From assembly GCA_947164605.1 (NCBI GenBank), contig CAMUXE010000003.1:62001-126000 (forward strand): 64,000 nt of DNA, given 5' to 3'. Position 1 is the first letter of the stretch. Each line of letters starts with the position of its first letter. The stretch comes from an uncultured Lachnospiraceae bacterium. GTDB lineage: Bacteria; Bacillota; Clostridia; Lachnospirales; Lachnospiraceae. Made by a program: the position numbers and the translations under genes. Below the pieces are notes generated by a model. It was not told where the DNA came from, searched no databases, and was given only the letters and a program-made list of their open reading frames with translations. Positions 26,253 through 35,046 of the stretch are shown piece by piece.

Positions 26253-28589
26253 TTAAACATGGGTAACCACACATGTGGCCTTTCCATCTATGATAATATT
26301 TCTCTTTCCAGCATTGATGAAGAAGCTGTCTCCAGCTTTAAATTTCATCTTTTCTGAACAATCGTCAGTGTAGATGTCTCCCTCTCCCTCAATTATAACA
26401 ACAGACTCAAAAGAAGACTCGTCAACTGGAATCTTTACACTATCCTCTACTTCATATCTGAAGACCTCAAAGTACTTGCACTGTACAAGTCTTTCCTGTG
26501 AATAATGCTCATTCTCCTCTATTAAAACCTCACAGGACTCATCCTTGACATAAGCGACTGGATTAACCACGTCGAGTGCCTTTTCTACATGCAGCTCTCT
26601 TAAGTTGCCAAACTTATCCATTCTGTCATAGTCATACATTCTGTATGTACAGTTTGAATTCTGCTGAATCTCACAGATTATGATGCCAGCTCCAATAGCA
26701 TGTATGGTTCCAGCCTTAATCATGACAACATCACCCTTCTTAACATCTACTCGGTTAAGGATCTCAGTGATTGTATTGTCTGCAATTCTTCTCTTTATCT
26801 CTTCCTTGCTTGTCTCTTCTTTTAAGCCTGCATAAAGAAATGCACCTGGTTCGCAGTCTACCACATACCACATCTCATTCTTTCCGTACTCATTCTCTCT
26901 CTCAAGAGCATAGTCATCATCTGGATGAATCTGTACAGAAAGTGCCTTCTTGGCATCTATAAACTTAATCAAGACAGGGAATCTATCTAGAGCCTGACAC
27001 TTCCAGCCAAGCGCATCCTTGCCCACAAGGGTAAGATAATCAGAAAATATCATTCCCTTATATCTGCCCGCAGCAATCTTACTTGGTCCGTCAGGATGTG
27101 CTGAAAGCTCCCAGCTCTCTGCGATAATATCATAATCACACTTTTTGCCAAAGACAGTTCTTAACTTGTCTCCGCCCCAGAGGTAGTCCTTGAAGGCTGG
27201 CGACAACTTAACTATAGGTGACTCGACCTCATGGACTGTGTTGTTCATAGAACTCTCATCATTGTAGATTTTAACCATATCTGACTCAGACAGGGTCTCA
27301 CCTATGCCAACTTCTATAATTACAACATTTTTATCTGTCTTATTTGCAACCTTATGCTTCATACCTATCGGCACAAAGACACTCTCATATCTGTGATAAT
27401 CCTTTGTCTCCTTGCCAAGTGTTATAGTCGCTGTTCCCTCAACAACAGACCAATGCTCTGAACGCATCTCATGCTGATGAAGATTCATGCTCATTCCTGG
27501 GAATACTGTTACCTTCTTAACTTTATAGCCATTATTGTAGGCTAAAAGTTCATGAATTCCCCATTCTCTGTATGAAAGCCTGTTGAAATCAAAGTAGTTT
27601 GAATATGCATCGGCATGATTCTTGATAATTCCCTTGATTTCGCCAGCCTTCTCCTTAGAAGACACATAGACCGCATCCTCTGTATTTACTACTACAAGGT
27701 CCTTGAGGTCATTGGTTACAACCAACTGTCTCTCAGCACTGTTTACAACTGTCACATCATCGCAGTTATTCTCTATCACAAAATCAGAGTGTGTGACACT
27801 CTCAAATCCCTCAAGATCGTCAACATTACCTATATCCTGCCACTTAACGCATGTCTCAACAGTCTTTAACCTGCTGTAGTCAGCAAAAATAATAGACTCA
27901 ATGCTGTTACCTGCAACATTGTCTAAGAGATGCTTGCCAAATCTAACTATACGGCCCGCAGTCTTCATGCTTCTTCTAGCCTGTCTTATAGCAGTGTAAG
28001 TGTCAGCATCATATTTTCTAAAGAGATTTATCAAATCACCATTTCTGAAAATATACATGCCACTGTTCCAGAGATGTTTGCTGTCATTCTCTATGGCACA
28101 GCCCTTTTTTCTAAAGAGCTCTACATCCTCTCCAGAGTGAACTATGCTGTCATAGAGGTCTATCTCCTTATCCGGCTGGATTCCAAGTGCAACAACATTT
28201 CCTTCCTTGGCAACTTCCTTGGCATGAATCACTGCATCTCTATAGCCGTCACCCTCTATAAGCTGATCTGATGTCACAACTAGAATAAGTTCAGACAGGT
28301 TGCACATAAGCTGTCCCATGAGAATAGCTGCTGCAGTTCCCTTAGCCTGGCCCTCAAGAATAAGTCTGTAATCAAGGCTCTGGAACACCTTCATCTGTCC
28401 ACTAACAATATTTTCGTAGTTTTCATTGGTAACTATGATAAATTCATCACAGTATGGCATATTTCTTACAATAGTTTCCTGTAAAAGAGATCTGCCTTCC
28501 TTAATATGCATAAACTGCTTTGGATAATTTTTTCTAGAAAGAGGCCATAAGCTGTCTCCACTTCCTCCAGCAAGTATTAAACATTTCAT
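26253..28589 (-). CDS. fusion: degenerate ManC-like domain + type II PMI cupin + type I mannose-6-phosphate isomerase
   Basis: 778 residues, three parts. Residues 1-330 have the fold pattern of mannose-1-phosphate guanylyltransferase, but key motifs are changed: GGSGDSLWPLSR replaces GGxGTRLWPLSR, VTSDQLI replaces PxDHxI, and the GYGY and EKP motifs are missing. Residues 335-440 are an intact AlgA-type cupin (REWGIHELL, NLHQHEMRSEHWSVVEGTA). Residues 455-778 are a type I ManA with metal ligands intact (SVQIHPDDDYA, GKNEMWYV, GTIHAIG). It should make mannose-6-phosphate from fructose-6-phosphate; guanylyltransferase activity is doubtful. An intact ManC lies at 42641-43711. GGAGG is 12 bases before the ATG. 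Confidence 0.85.
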   Translation of the reverse strand: MKCLILAGGSGDSLWPLSRKNYPKQFMHIKEGRSLLQETIVRNMPYCDEFIIVTNENYENIVSGQMKVFQSLDYRLILEGQAKGTAAAILMGQLMCNLSELILVVTSDQLIEGDGYRDAVIHAKEVAKEGNVVALGIQPDKEIDLYDSIVHSGEDVELFRKKGCAIENDSKHLWNSGMYIFRNGDLINLFRKYDADTYTAIRQARRSMKTAGRIVRFGKHLLDNVAGNSIESIIFADYSRLKTVETCVKWQDIGNVDDLEGFESVTHSDFVIENNCDDVTVVNSAERQLVVTNDLKDLVVVNTEDAVYVSSKEKAGEIKGIIKNHADAYSNYFDFNRLSYREWGIHELLAYNNGYKVKKVTVFPGMSMNLHQHEMRSEHWSVVEGTATITLGKETKDYHRYESVFVPIGMKHKVANKTDKNVVIIEVGIGETLSESDMVKIYNDESSMNNTVHEVESPIVKLSPAFKDYLWGGDKLRTVFGKKCDYDIIAESWELSAHPDGPSKIAAGRYKGMIFSDYLTLVGKDALGWKCQALDRFPVLIKFIDAKKALSVQIHPDDDYALERENEYGKNEMWYVVDCEPGAFLYAGLKEETSKEEIKRRIADNTITEILNRVDVKKGDVVMIKAGTIHAIGAGIIICEIQQNSNCTYRMYDYDRMDKFGNLRELHVEKALDVVNPVAYVKDESCEVLIEENEHYSQERLVQCKYFEVFRYEVEDSVKIPVDESSFESVVIIEGEGDIYTDDCSEKMKFKAGDSFFINAGKRNIIIDGKATCVVTHV

Positions 28590-28648
28590 AAGAATCTAAT
28601 TCCTCCATGTAGACTGCAAATCACACATCTACCTTTTTACAGCAATAA

Positions 28649-30106
28649 TTATGGATTAGTTACAGGTGCTTGACTTCCTGCGTCTGAACCTGTGCCTGAA
28701 CCTGCAGCTGAACCTGTTCCTGCATCAGCGCCTGTACCACTTCCTGTTGTAGAACCTGAAGAAGTTGAACCTGTTCCTGCATCTGAACCAGAACCAGAAC
28801 CTGAGCCTGAGCCTGAGCCTGAGCCTGCGTCGCTTCCTGTGCTGCTTCCCGAACCTGCGTCTGTAGCAGTTCCTGTGCCGCCAGTCGAGCCTGTTCCTGC
28901 GTCTGAACCTGAACCTGAACCTGTGTCAGTTCCACTTCCTGAATCAGATGGACTTACACCAGTGCCATCTGTATTTGCAGCCTTTGTTACAGGCTGTGTT
29001 ACAGCCTGTGTCTGTTTTGCTGTGGTTTGATTTACATTTGCAGCTTTTGTAGTCTGTACTGTTCCTGTGCCACTTCCACTTCCTGTACCAGTCTCTGTGT
29101 AGCTTCCAGCCTTCACATCATTGTTGTTCTGATTAGTTCCTGTTGCAGCAATTGTCGACTGTTTAGCAACCGCCTTTGTAGCTCCAGCCTTAGTTGTAGT
29201 GCTTGCAAGGGTGCTGGCCTCATTTACATTATTTTCTGCAGAACTTGCCTTTTTACTCTTTCCAAAAGAAATCACAAAAATCGCTGTGATTAAGATGATT
29301 ACAGCAATTGCTCCTGCAGATATCCAAGTCATAACACGAGGAGAGATAAAGCCAAAAAATCTTGCGTTCTCATCGCTTTCCTCTATCTCGCCCGCTCCTA
29401 CATTAGAGTAGTCTGCAACACTGTCATCTGAACTCTCTGTATCAGCCTCAACAACACTATCAGTGACATCATCTGACACATCATTTGACGCTTCATCTGC
29501 TGCCTGGCTCTCTACTACTTCCTTTCCATCGTCGATATTATCAAGCAACATACGACGTATATCAGAAAGATTGTAGCTGAGTGTGCTGTCGTCCAGCTTT
29601 AAAATCTTCTTAATCTCTAAGCTAGAATAATTTTCATAACAGTACATGAGATAAAGAATCTTCTGTCCCTTGGTAAAGCCCTTGAACTTGTAAGCGTGCT
29701 CAAGGAGTCCACTCTTCTCAAAGAGATTGTCATTCATGCTGGCTGCCACATTTGCAAGTCTTGTATCATCCTTAATAGCACTGTAATTATAGAGCATAGA
29801 ATTTCTAGTCTCTGTAAAAAGAGAACCATTCTGCTTTGTGCATATATTGTAAGTCTCTACAGTTGTATATCTGGCAATCCAAAGATGTACGTCTATAGAC
29901 TTGTAATCAAACTTTGAGGCATTCTTATACATCTTAACTAAGATGTGCTTTGTGAGCTTTTCTCTAGCCTCATCGCTAGAATATATGAAGCTTACAATAT
30001 TGTAGACCTCATCATATATCCTATTACAAACCTCAGCATAGCTGTTCTTATTTCCCTTTGCAGCAAGGATAAGTAATTTTACTAATTCCTTATCTTCTTT
30101 CTTCAT
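28649..30106 (-). CDS. membrane-tethered sigma-70-like protein with Ser/Gly/Thr extracellular tail
   Basis: 485 residues; start at 30106 because GGAGTAATA lies directly before this ATG. Residues 8-92 resemble ECF sigma region 2 ([18 protein letters not shown]...[15 protein letters not shown]). Residues 130-190 resemble region 4, with the helix-turn-helix [27 protein letters not shown]. An acidic linker (195-250), one membrane segment (259-282) and a roughly 200-residue tail of Ser, Gly, Thr, Ala and Asp follow. The signals predict a DNA-binding cytoplasmic head and a wall-exposed tail. It could be a membrane-bound sigma factor sensing the wall, or a former sigma factor reused as an anchor. 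Next to glf and the mannose fusion gene. Confidence 0.7.
   Translation of the reverse strand: MKKEDKELVKLLILAAKGNKNSYAEVCNRIYDEVYNIVSFIYSSDEAREKLTKHILVKMYKNASKFDYKSIDVHLWIARYTTVETYNICTKQNGSLFTETRNSMLYNYSAIKDDTRLANVAASMNDNLFEKSGLLEHAYKFKGFTKGQKILYLMYCYENYSSLEIKKILKLDDSTLSYNLSDIRRMLLDNIDDGKEVVESQAADEASNDVSDDVTDSVVEADTESSDDSVADYSNVGAGEIEESDENARFFGFISPRVMTWISAGAIAVIILITAIFVISFGKSKKASSAENNVNEASTLASTTTKAGATKAVAKQSTIAATGTNQNNNDVKAGSYTETGTGSGSGTGTVQTTKAANVNQTTAKQTQAVTQPVTKAANTDGTGVSPSDSGSGTDTGSGSGSDAGTGSTGGTGTATDAGSGSSTGSDAGSGSGSGSGSGSGSDAGTGSTSSGSTTGSGTGADAGTGSAAGSGTGSDAGSQAPVTNP
28680..28950. repeat. hexanucleotide-type low-complexity array encoding the Ser/Gly tail
   Basis: CCTGAA/CCTGAG/CCTGCG-like hexamers (plus strand) repeat with small changes across about 270 bases. 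They encode alternating Gly-Ser/Thr/Ala/Asp on the minus strand and leave other frames open as well. Changes in whole 6-base units would keep the frame and vary the tail length. Confidence 0.8.
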
Positions 30107-30160
30107 TATTACTCCGTTCTGCGCCACTCACTCAGAGCGCAATCATTTACAATTTGTGCT

Positions 30161-31264
30161 TTATACTAACTCTTTCTCAACGAGTTTCAAGGCTTCAGCA
30201 ATAACCTTATCCATGTCGAAATACTTGTACATTCCAAGTCTGCCGCCAAAGATATGCTTTTCATCCTTATCACTCAATTCCTTATACTTCTCATAAAGAG
30301 CATTATTTTCATCATTATTGACCGGATAGTATGGCTCATCGCCCTTCTTCCACTCGCTTGAATACTCCCTTGAAATCACGGTAAATGTTTCTTTGCCAAA
30401 CTCAAAGTGCTTATGCTCTATGATTCTTGTGTAAGGCACTTCCTCTGCAGTGTAGTTAACCACTGCATTGCCCTGATAATTGTCACAATCATCAAGTCTC
30501 TGGGTCTCAAATCTTACGGATCTGTAAGATAGAACTCCAAACTGGTAATCATAGAACTGATCTATCATTCCAGTATATAGCACCTTATCTGCCATGGAAT
30601 CATACTTTTCTCTGTTCTCAAGGTAGTCGCTCTTAAGTTCAAGGTCGATGCCATCAAGCATCTTCTCTATAATAGCTGTATATCCCCCTATAGGAATACC
30701 CTGATATCGGTCATTAAAGTAGTTATTGTCATATGTAAATCTAAGCGGCAATCTCTTTATGATAAAGGCTGGCAGTTCAGTACAGTCTCTTCCCCACTGC
30801 TTTTTTGTATAACCCTTAATAAGCTTTTCATACACATCACGTCCTACCAAAGACAGGGCCTGTTCCTCTAAATTTTTAGGCTCCGTGATATTCAATTCCT
30901 TAATCTGCTCATCAATCTTAGCTCTAGCCTCAGCCGGAGTCACAATTCCCCACATCTTAGAGAATGTGTTCATGTTAAAAGGCAGATTATAGAGTTGGTC
31001 CTTATATCTGGCAATAGGAGAATTGACATAATTATTAAATTCAGCGAACTGATTTATATAGTCCCAAATAGCCTTGTCGGATGTATGAAATATGTGAGCG
31101 CCATACTCATGCACATTGATTCCATCCACATTCTTTGTATATATATTGCCAGCAATATGATCTCTCTTATCGATAATCAGGCACTTCTTACCCCTCTTTT
31201 TCGCCTCATAAGCGAAAACAGCTCCAAAAAGACCTGCACCTACAATTAAATAGTCATACTTCAT
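30161..31264 (-). CDS. glf: UDP-galactopyranose mutase
   Basis: Converts UDP-galactopyranose to UDP-galactofuranose using FAD. 367 residues from the ATG at 31264, chosen because AGAGGG lies 8 bases upstream and the FAD-binding start MKYDYLIVGAGLFGAVFA follows at once. Other marks: EYGAHIFHT, LPFNMNTFSKMWG, KGYTKKQWG and the C-terminal GGRLGMYKYFDMDKVI. It indicates galactofuranose in the polymer; GalE supplies UDP-Gal. The enzyme that transfers Galf cannot be singled out among the many transferases here. Confidence 0.95.
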   Translation of the reverse strand: MKYDYLIVGAGLFGAVFAYEAKKRGKKCLIIDKRDHIAGNIYTKNVDGINVHEYGAHIFHTSDKAIWDYINQFAEFNNYVNSPIARYKDQLYNLPFNMNTFSKMWGIVTPAEARAKIDEQIKELNITEPKNLEEQALSLVGRDVYEKLIKGYTKKQWGRDCTELPAFIIKRLPLRFTYDNNYFNDRYQGIPIGGYTAIIEKMLDGIDLELKSDYLENREKYDSMADKVLYTGMIDQFYDYQFGVLSYRSVRFETQRLDDCDNYQGNAVVNYTAEEVPYTRIIEHKHFEFGKETFTVISREYSSEWKKGDEPYYPVNNDENNALYEKYKELSDKDEKHIFGGRLGMYKYFDMDKVIAEALKLVEKELV

Positions 31265-31366
31265 TAGATTTCCCTCTTTTACATATCTAGTCATTTTAAA
31301 CGGCTTTTAAAAACCATCCAAATATTATATCAATTTTAATATTTGCTTGTAAAGTCTTTGCAAATC

Positions 31367-32161
31367 TCACTTCTCATCATAGTAGTGCTTAAAATAAAGC
31401 CTGCCAAATATAGCCCAGGTGTCCTTAAAGACTTTTATGACATCCTTCATTCCAATTCTCTTAGAATCCTTAGGTCTTACAAAGCAAACTTCAACTGGCA
31501 TCTCACCGATCTTGCCCCCTCTTCTATGAAGGGCAACAAGAAGTTCAATATCATAGGCATAGCCCTGTGTTCTGACAAGATGGGCAATTGGTCTTAAGGA
31601 TGAAGCCTTAAAAACTTTCAAGCCTGTCTGTGTATCTTTGACATTAAGGTGAAACATGACCAAGAGCATAAGATAATAGCCAACACTTATTATCTTTCTC
31701 TTGAGTGGATACTTTATCTTTGAGTCCTTGTGCAATTTACAGCCTATAACCGCATCAAGCTTGTCAGCTATAAGTCTTTTAAGATAAGCTTCAAGCTGAA
31801 CTGGCGGAAGCTCTAAATCTGCATCCACAAAGGCTATATAGTCTCCCTCAGCCTCTGTAACCCCGTAAAGGATAGCCGCTCCCTTGCCGTGATTATTGTC
31901 AGATGACACCATCTTAATCCTAGAGTCATATTCACACGCCCTGATGATCTCTTCTTTAGTTCTATCACGGCTTCCATCATTGACAGCAATTATTTCCAGC
32001 CTGTCCACAAAGTTCTCGCAGATTGTAAGTGTCTCTGTCAGACTTTTATATATAAGTTTTTCCTCGTTGTATGCAGGCATAACTATACTGAGCATACCTG
32101 CTGCCTTATCCGTCCTGCTTCCCTTATCAGCTGCTGCGGCTCTATTGTCCCTATTCCCCAT
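31367..32161 (-). CDS. GT2 glycosyltransferase, polyprenyl-phosphate glucosyltransferase (ALG5)-like
   Basis: About 264 residues. Start codon uncertain: the ATG at 32161 has a weak GTGAG ahead, and one at 32179 has none. After a charged spacer the GT-A domain shows IVMPAYNEEKLI, AVNDGSRDRT, DNNHGKGAAILYG and FVDADLELPP. The pattern DTQTGLKVFKASS and the final PVEVCFVRPKDSKRIG match dolichyl-phosphate glucosyltransferase-type enzymes. Likely makes an undecaprenyl-phosphate hexose for GT-C enzymes of the locus. Ends about 100 bases before glf. Confidence 0.78.
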   Translation of the reverse strand: MGNRDNRAAAADKGSRTDKAAGMLSIVMPAYNEEKLIYKSLTETLTICENFVDRLEIIAVNDGSRDRTKEEIIRACEYDSRIKMVSSDNNHGKGAAILYGVTEAEGDYIAFVDADLELPPVQLEAYLKRLIADKLDAVIGCKLHKDSKIKYPLKRKIISVGYYLMLLVMFHLNVKDTQTGLKVFKASSLRPIAHLVRTQGYAYDIELLVALHRRGGKIGEMPVEVCFVRPKDSKRIGMKDVIKVFKDTWAIFGRLYFKHYYDEK

Positions 32162-32250
32162 TACATTCTCACTTTGCAAAACAAAAATTCTCTGTAATTA
32201 TATCACAAAAAGTATTATTACAATACTTTTAAATATCAAAGCAGGTCTTC

Positions 32251-32712
32251 TCAAAAGACAAGTCTCCAAGTGATTTTATCTATATTCACAGGCCCAAAAA
32301 ATCGGCTGTCTTTGCTCTGATCAAAATTGTCCCCCAAGAGAAAATACTGACCATCTCCTAATTCCCCCTCAAAAACAGAGCTAAGCTGGCCTGCATAATC
32401 GCCACTATATCTATACTCCTGACCTGCCACAAGCAAGACCCCATCTTTGACTCTTACCTGATCTCCCGGTATTCCGGCTACTCTCTTAATAACTGTCGTT
32501 TTCTGGCCCTCAAAACGTGCGCAAACCACACTTCCCCTTTCAGGTCTAGACTTATAAACAAAATTTGCTATAGCTATGTGAAAGGAATTCGCTTTAAGAC
32601 TTGGTGTCATAGAACTTCCGTCGACTCTCACCAAGCTTACAAATCTGGTGATCAGGCCCACGATTAAAAGTATTGACACAACCAAAGCAAGGAACTTCTT
32701 CTCGCTCTTCAT
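32251..32712 (-). CDS. lepB: signal peptidase I
   Basis: Cleaves signal peptides outside the membrane. 153 residues: one N-terminal membrane segment (about 7-25), catalytic Ser34 in VDGSSMTPSL and Lys76 in TTVIKRVAGIPGD, followed by LLGDNFDQSKDSRFFGPV (the usual motif is GDNxxxSxDSRxxG). Short, as expected for Gram-positive type I enzymes. It lies between an LTA-synthase-like gene and an ALG5-like gene; a signal peptidase inside a glycan locus is uncommon and may process a cluster-specific exported protein. Confidence 0.9.
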   Translation of the reverse strand: MKSEKKFLALVVSILLIVGLITRFVSLVRVDGSSMTPSLKANSFHIAIANFVYKSRPERGSVVCARFEGQKTTVIKRVAGIPGDQVRVKDGVLLVAGQEYRYSGDYAGQLSSVFEGELGDGQYFLLGDNFDQSKDSRFFGPVNIDKITWRLVF

Positions 32713-32735
32713 AATATGACCTTTCTATGCACAAA

Positions 32736-32763
32736 GCGGTCGCTAGTTAGAACCAACGACCGC
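32736..32763 (-). terminator. GC-rich intergenic hairpin
   Basis: GCGGTCG (32736-32742) pairs with CGACCGC (32757-32763), and wobble pairs can extend the stem inward. It stands out in AT-rich surroundings, 17 bases behind the LTA-synthase-like gene and just before lepB. Only a short T stretch follows on the minus strand, so it may be an attenuator or processing site rather than a full terminator. Confidence 0.45.
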
Positions 32764-32779
32764 CTCATTTCTCTATCTT

Positions 32780-35014
32780 TTATTTGCTACTCTTATCAAG
32801 GTTTTTCGCCTTATCATTCTCATCAAAAGGCTTAGAACCTTCAGCCATATCATAGACCTTACCGCTCTCTTTAAGGGCAGATGTATCTTTAGCCAAACCT
32901 TCTGTAAAGTATTCAACCATGTGTTTATCTTCAAGATAGGCATAAAAGAGGAATCTTCTCTTTCTCACATCCCCATCCTTGTACTTGAAGATATCATTTG
33001 CTCCCTTACCTGCAAGAATATTCTGGTAAGCATCCTGTAAATCATCATGTGAGATAGGTGCATTGTTAATCTTTAAAGTAGAATCACCTGTCTCGCCAAT
33101 TCCCTTGTAAAGGAGGAGAGGATTCTGTCTACCCTCTGTCTCAAAGTCATTGTAACCGTGATCAGCCATTATAAGAATTGCAGTATTGTCATAGACTCCA
33201 GCTTCCTTAAGCTTATCAAGGTACTTGCCAGCGATTGTCATTGAAGCCTCAACATTGGACTGGTATGATCCCTCTTCCTCAGGTATAAGTTGCATATCTT
33301 TATTATATCTGTAAGGAACATGTGAACCCTCAACATGGATAAATCTAAAGCAAGGTTGAGAGCTAGACGCATCTATGCCACTGTCTAAAGCATTATAGAA
33401 GACTGTGTTAGAGTCTGTCACAGCCTGCAAACCATTAGACAATTTTCTCAGTTTTGCAAACTCACCTACCGAGAAAGTCATATGCTGCTTAATCTGCCAT
33501 GGGAAGTATTTATAGCCAGCCATATTCAGGTACTGGTACACAAAATCCTTCTCACTCGAAACTGTGCCTGATACATTCATCACATTTTCGAACTCAAATA
33601 CATCTTCATCATTAAAGACTAGTTCCTGCTCGTAAAGGCCCATTCTATAGCCTTGATTCTTTAAGGTATCAAAAAGCTTTGAGTTTTTCATAGCTTTAGT
33701 CTCAAATGATTTGTAATCCTCCTGATTTTCCATCCACTCGCCAGTCAAGATGAAAGGTATTGAGTGCTCAGTGAATGGATAAGCAGACATTGTATCCGGA
33801 TAGAAAGTGAAATCCTTAAAAGTTGTGTCCCACTCAGGGTTTGAAGCCCTAAGGCTGTTAAACTCATCGGCGTCAGTTGCATCGAGCACCAGGATGACAA
33901 AGTTTTTATCCTTGCTCATAGTGAGCTCATTATTAGAAGTTGCCACCCAGTCAGCCTTCTTTTCCTTAGCGTCATACTTATTGAAGATAGACACAAAGGA
34001 AACAAGAAGCATACATGTAATCAGAATGCTCACTGCTGTGACAAGCTTGTAAAAGCGCTTAATTTTCAGGAATCTGAGAGCAAGTATCACTATCAGGAAG
34101 ACAACAATACACAGAATCAGAGACTGCTTCATCTGACTGGTGTACTTTGTCCAATCCGCACTTGTGCCGTTCATAGGAGGCATAACAGCTGCAAGATAAT
34201 TGCCCTGTATATAAAGAATCACATAAGCTATAAAGCCTGCTGTGAGTTCAGCCCTAAAGAGCTTATCATAGAGGATATAACTCACTATAAAGCAGGCCAA
34301 TATGGCCAAAAAGGCGTATATGCCATACTTATAGACATAAGGGCTGATTACAGAATAATCGTACCAGAACTCCTTCTTGTTAGTTATATACATCTCAAGT
34401 GGGGCATATACAAAGAACATAAAGCTAAAAGCAGCGGCAAATATAGCGCCAACACCACATTCCTTGAAAAAACTTATAATCCACTTTTCCTTCTTCTCTT
34501 CTGCAGCCTTAGGCCCATCTTCTAATTCTGGCTTGCTTGCGCCATTCTCATCGAGACCTAATTCTTTTCGGCTTACCTTCTTACGAGCTTCAGGCGCCAG
34601 AGCAAAAGAGTCGGCCTCAAGATCAGTCTTTGCGTCAGCTTTAGTGTCAGCTTTAGCCTTAACTTCAGACTTTAAGTCATAAATTTCATTATTATTCATC
34701 TCAATCAAAAGCTCGCCCAGGTCTGGCTGCTCTGGATTAAAATAATACAAATCGCTTATATCGTGTTTTTTATTTCTGTCCTCATCGATGTTGAACTTCT
34801 TACTAAAGTGCTTTTTAGCTCTTCTGAAATAAAGTCCTGCAGCTGTTCCAAGTGCAATAGCTACACCAGCCAAGGCCTGTATTGCGTAGGTCATAACAGA
34901 AGGGTCAATATAGGCACTAGCTGTCACAGAAAAGAAGACCAGGGCCGCAAGTGTAAAGTAAATCACCTGTGCGGCTAATATCAATTTATCAAATTTTCTT
35001 TTATTATTCTTCAT
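32780..35014 (-). CDS. membrane sulfatase/LTA-synthase-like enzyme (alkaline phosphatase superfamily)
   Basis: About 744 residues. ATG at 35014 is preferred; the open frame reaches back to a TTG overlapping the YidC-TagF stop. A membrane pair near the start is followed by a charged cytoplasmic insert with KAD-rich repeats (about 115-175), then five membrane segments (about 185-340). The extracellular catalytic domain (about 368-700) has FVILVLDATDADEF (metal Asp378), TEHSIPFILTG and GSHVPYRYN, and ends with ILIMADHGYND (metal Asp-His). The family includes phosphoglycerol and phosphoethanolamine transferases. Adjacent to the TagF-like fusion, so addition of a phosphoglycerol-type group is plausible. 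Nucleophile not assigned. Confidence 0.75.
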   Translation of the reverse strand: MKNNKRKFDKLILAAQVIYFTLAALVFFSVTASAYIDPSVMTYAIQALAGVAIALGTAAGLYFRRAKKHFSKKFNIDEDRNKKHDISDLYYFNPEQPDLGELLIEMNNNEIYDLKSEVKAKADTKADAKTDLEADSFALAPEARKKVSRKELGLDENGASKPELEDGPKAAEEKKEKWIISFFKECGVGAIFAAAFSFMFFVYAPLEMYITNKKEFWYDYSVISPYVYKYGIYAFLAILACFIVSYILYDKLFRAELTAGFIAYVILYIQGNYLAAVMPPMNGTSADWTKYTSQMKQSLILCIVVFLIVILALRFLKIKRFYKLVTAVSILITCMLLVSFVSIFNKYDAKEKKADWVATSNNELTMSKDKNFVILVLDATDADEFNSLRASNPEWDTTFKDFTFYPDTMSAYPFTEHSIPFILTGEWMENQEDYKSFETKAMKNSKLFDTLKNQGYRMGLYEQELVFNDEDVFEFENVMNVSGTVSSEKDFVYQYLNMAGYKYFPWQIKQHMTFSVGEFAKLRKLSNGLQAVTDSNTVFYNALDSGIDASSSQPCFRFIHVEGSHVPYRYNKDMQLIPEEEGSYQSNVEASMTIAGKYLDKLKEAGVYDNTAILIMADHGYNDFETEGRQNPLLLYKGIGETGDSTLKINNAPISHDDLQDAYQNILAGKGANDIFKYKDGDVRKRRFLFYAYLEDKHMVEYFTEGLAKDTSALKESGKVYDMAEGSKPFDENDKAKNLDKSSK

Positions 35015-35046
35015 CTTTTTTACTCTTAATCCATGCAAGCGGCTTA

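Noticed and set aside
28680..28950. Possible CRISPR array
   Set aside because: The repeats are contiguous 6-base units in a coding region, without spacers or cas genes.
28692..29030. Plus-strand frame rich in Pro, Glu and Val
   Set aside because: Produced by the hexamer repeat of the Ser/Gly tail on the other strand; no ribosome site.
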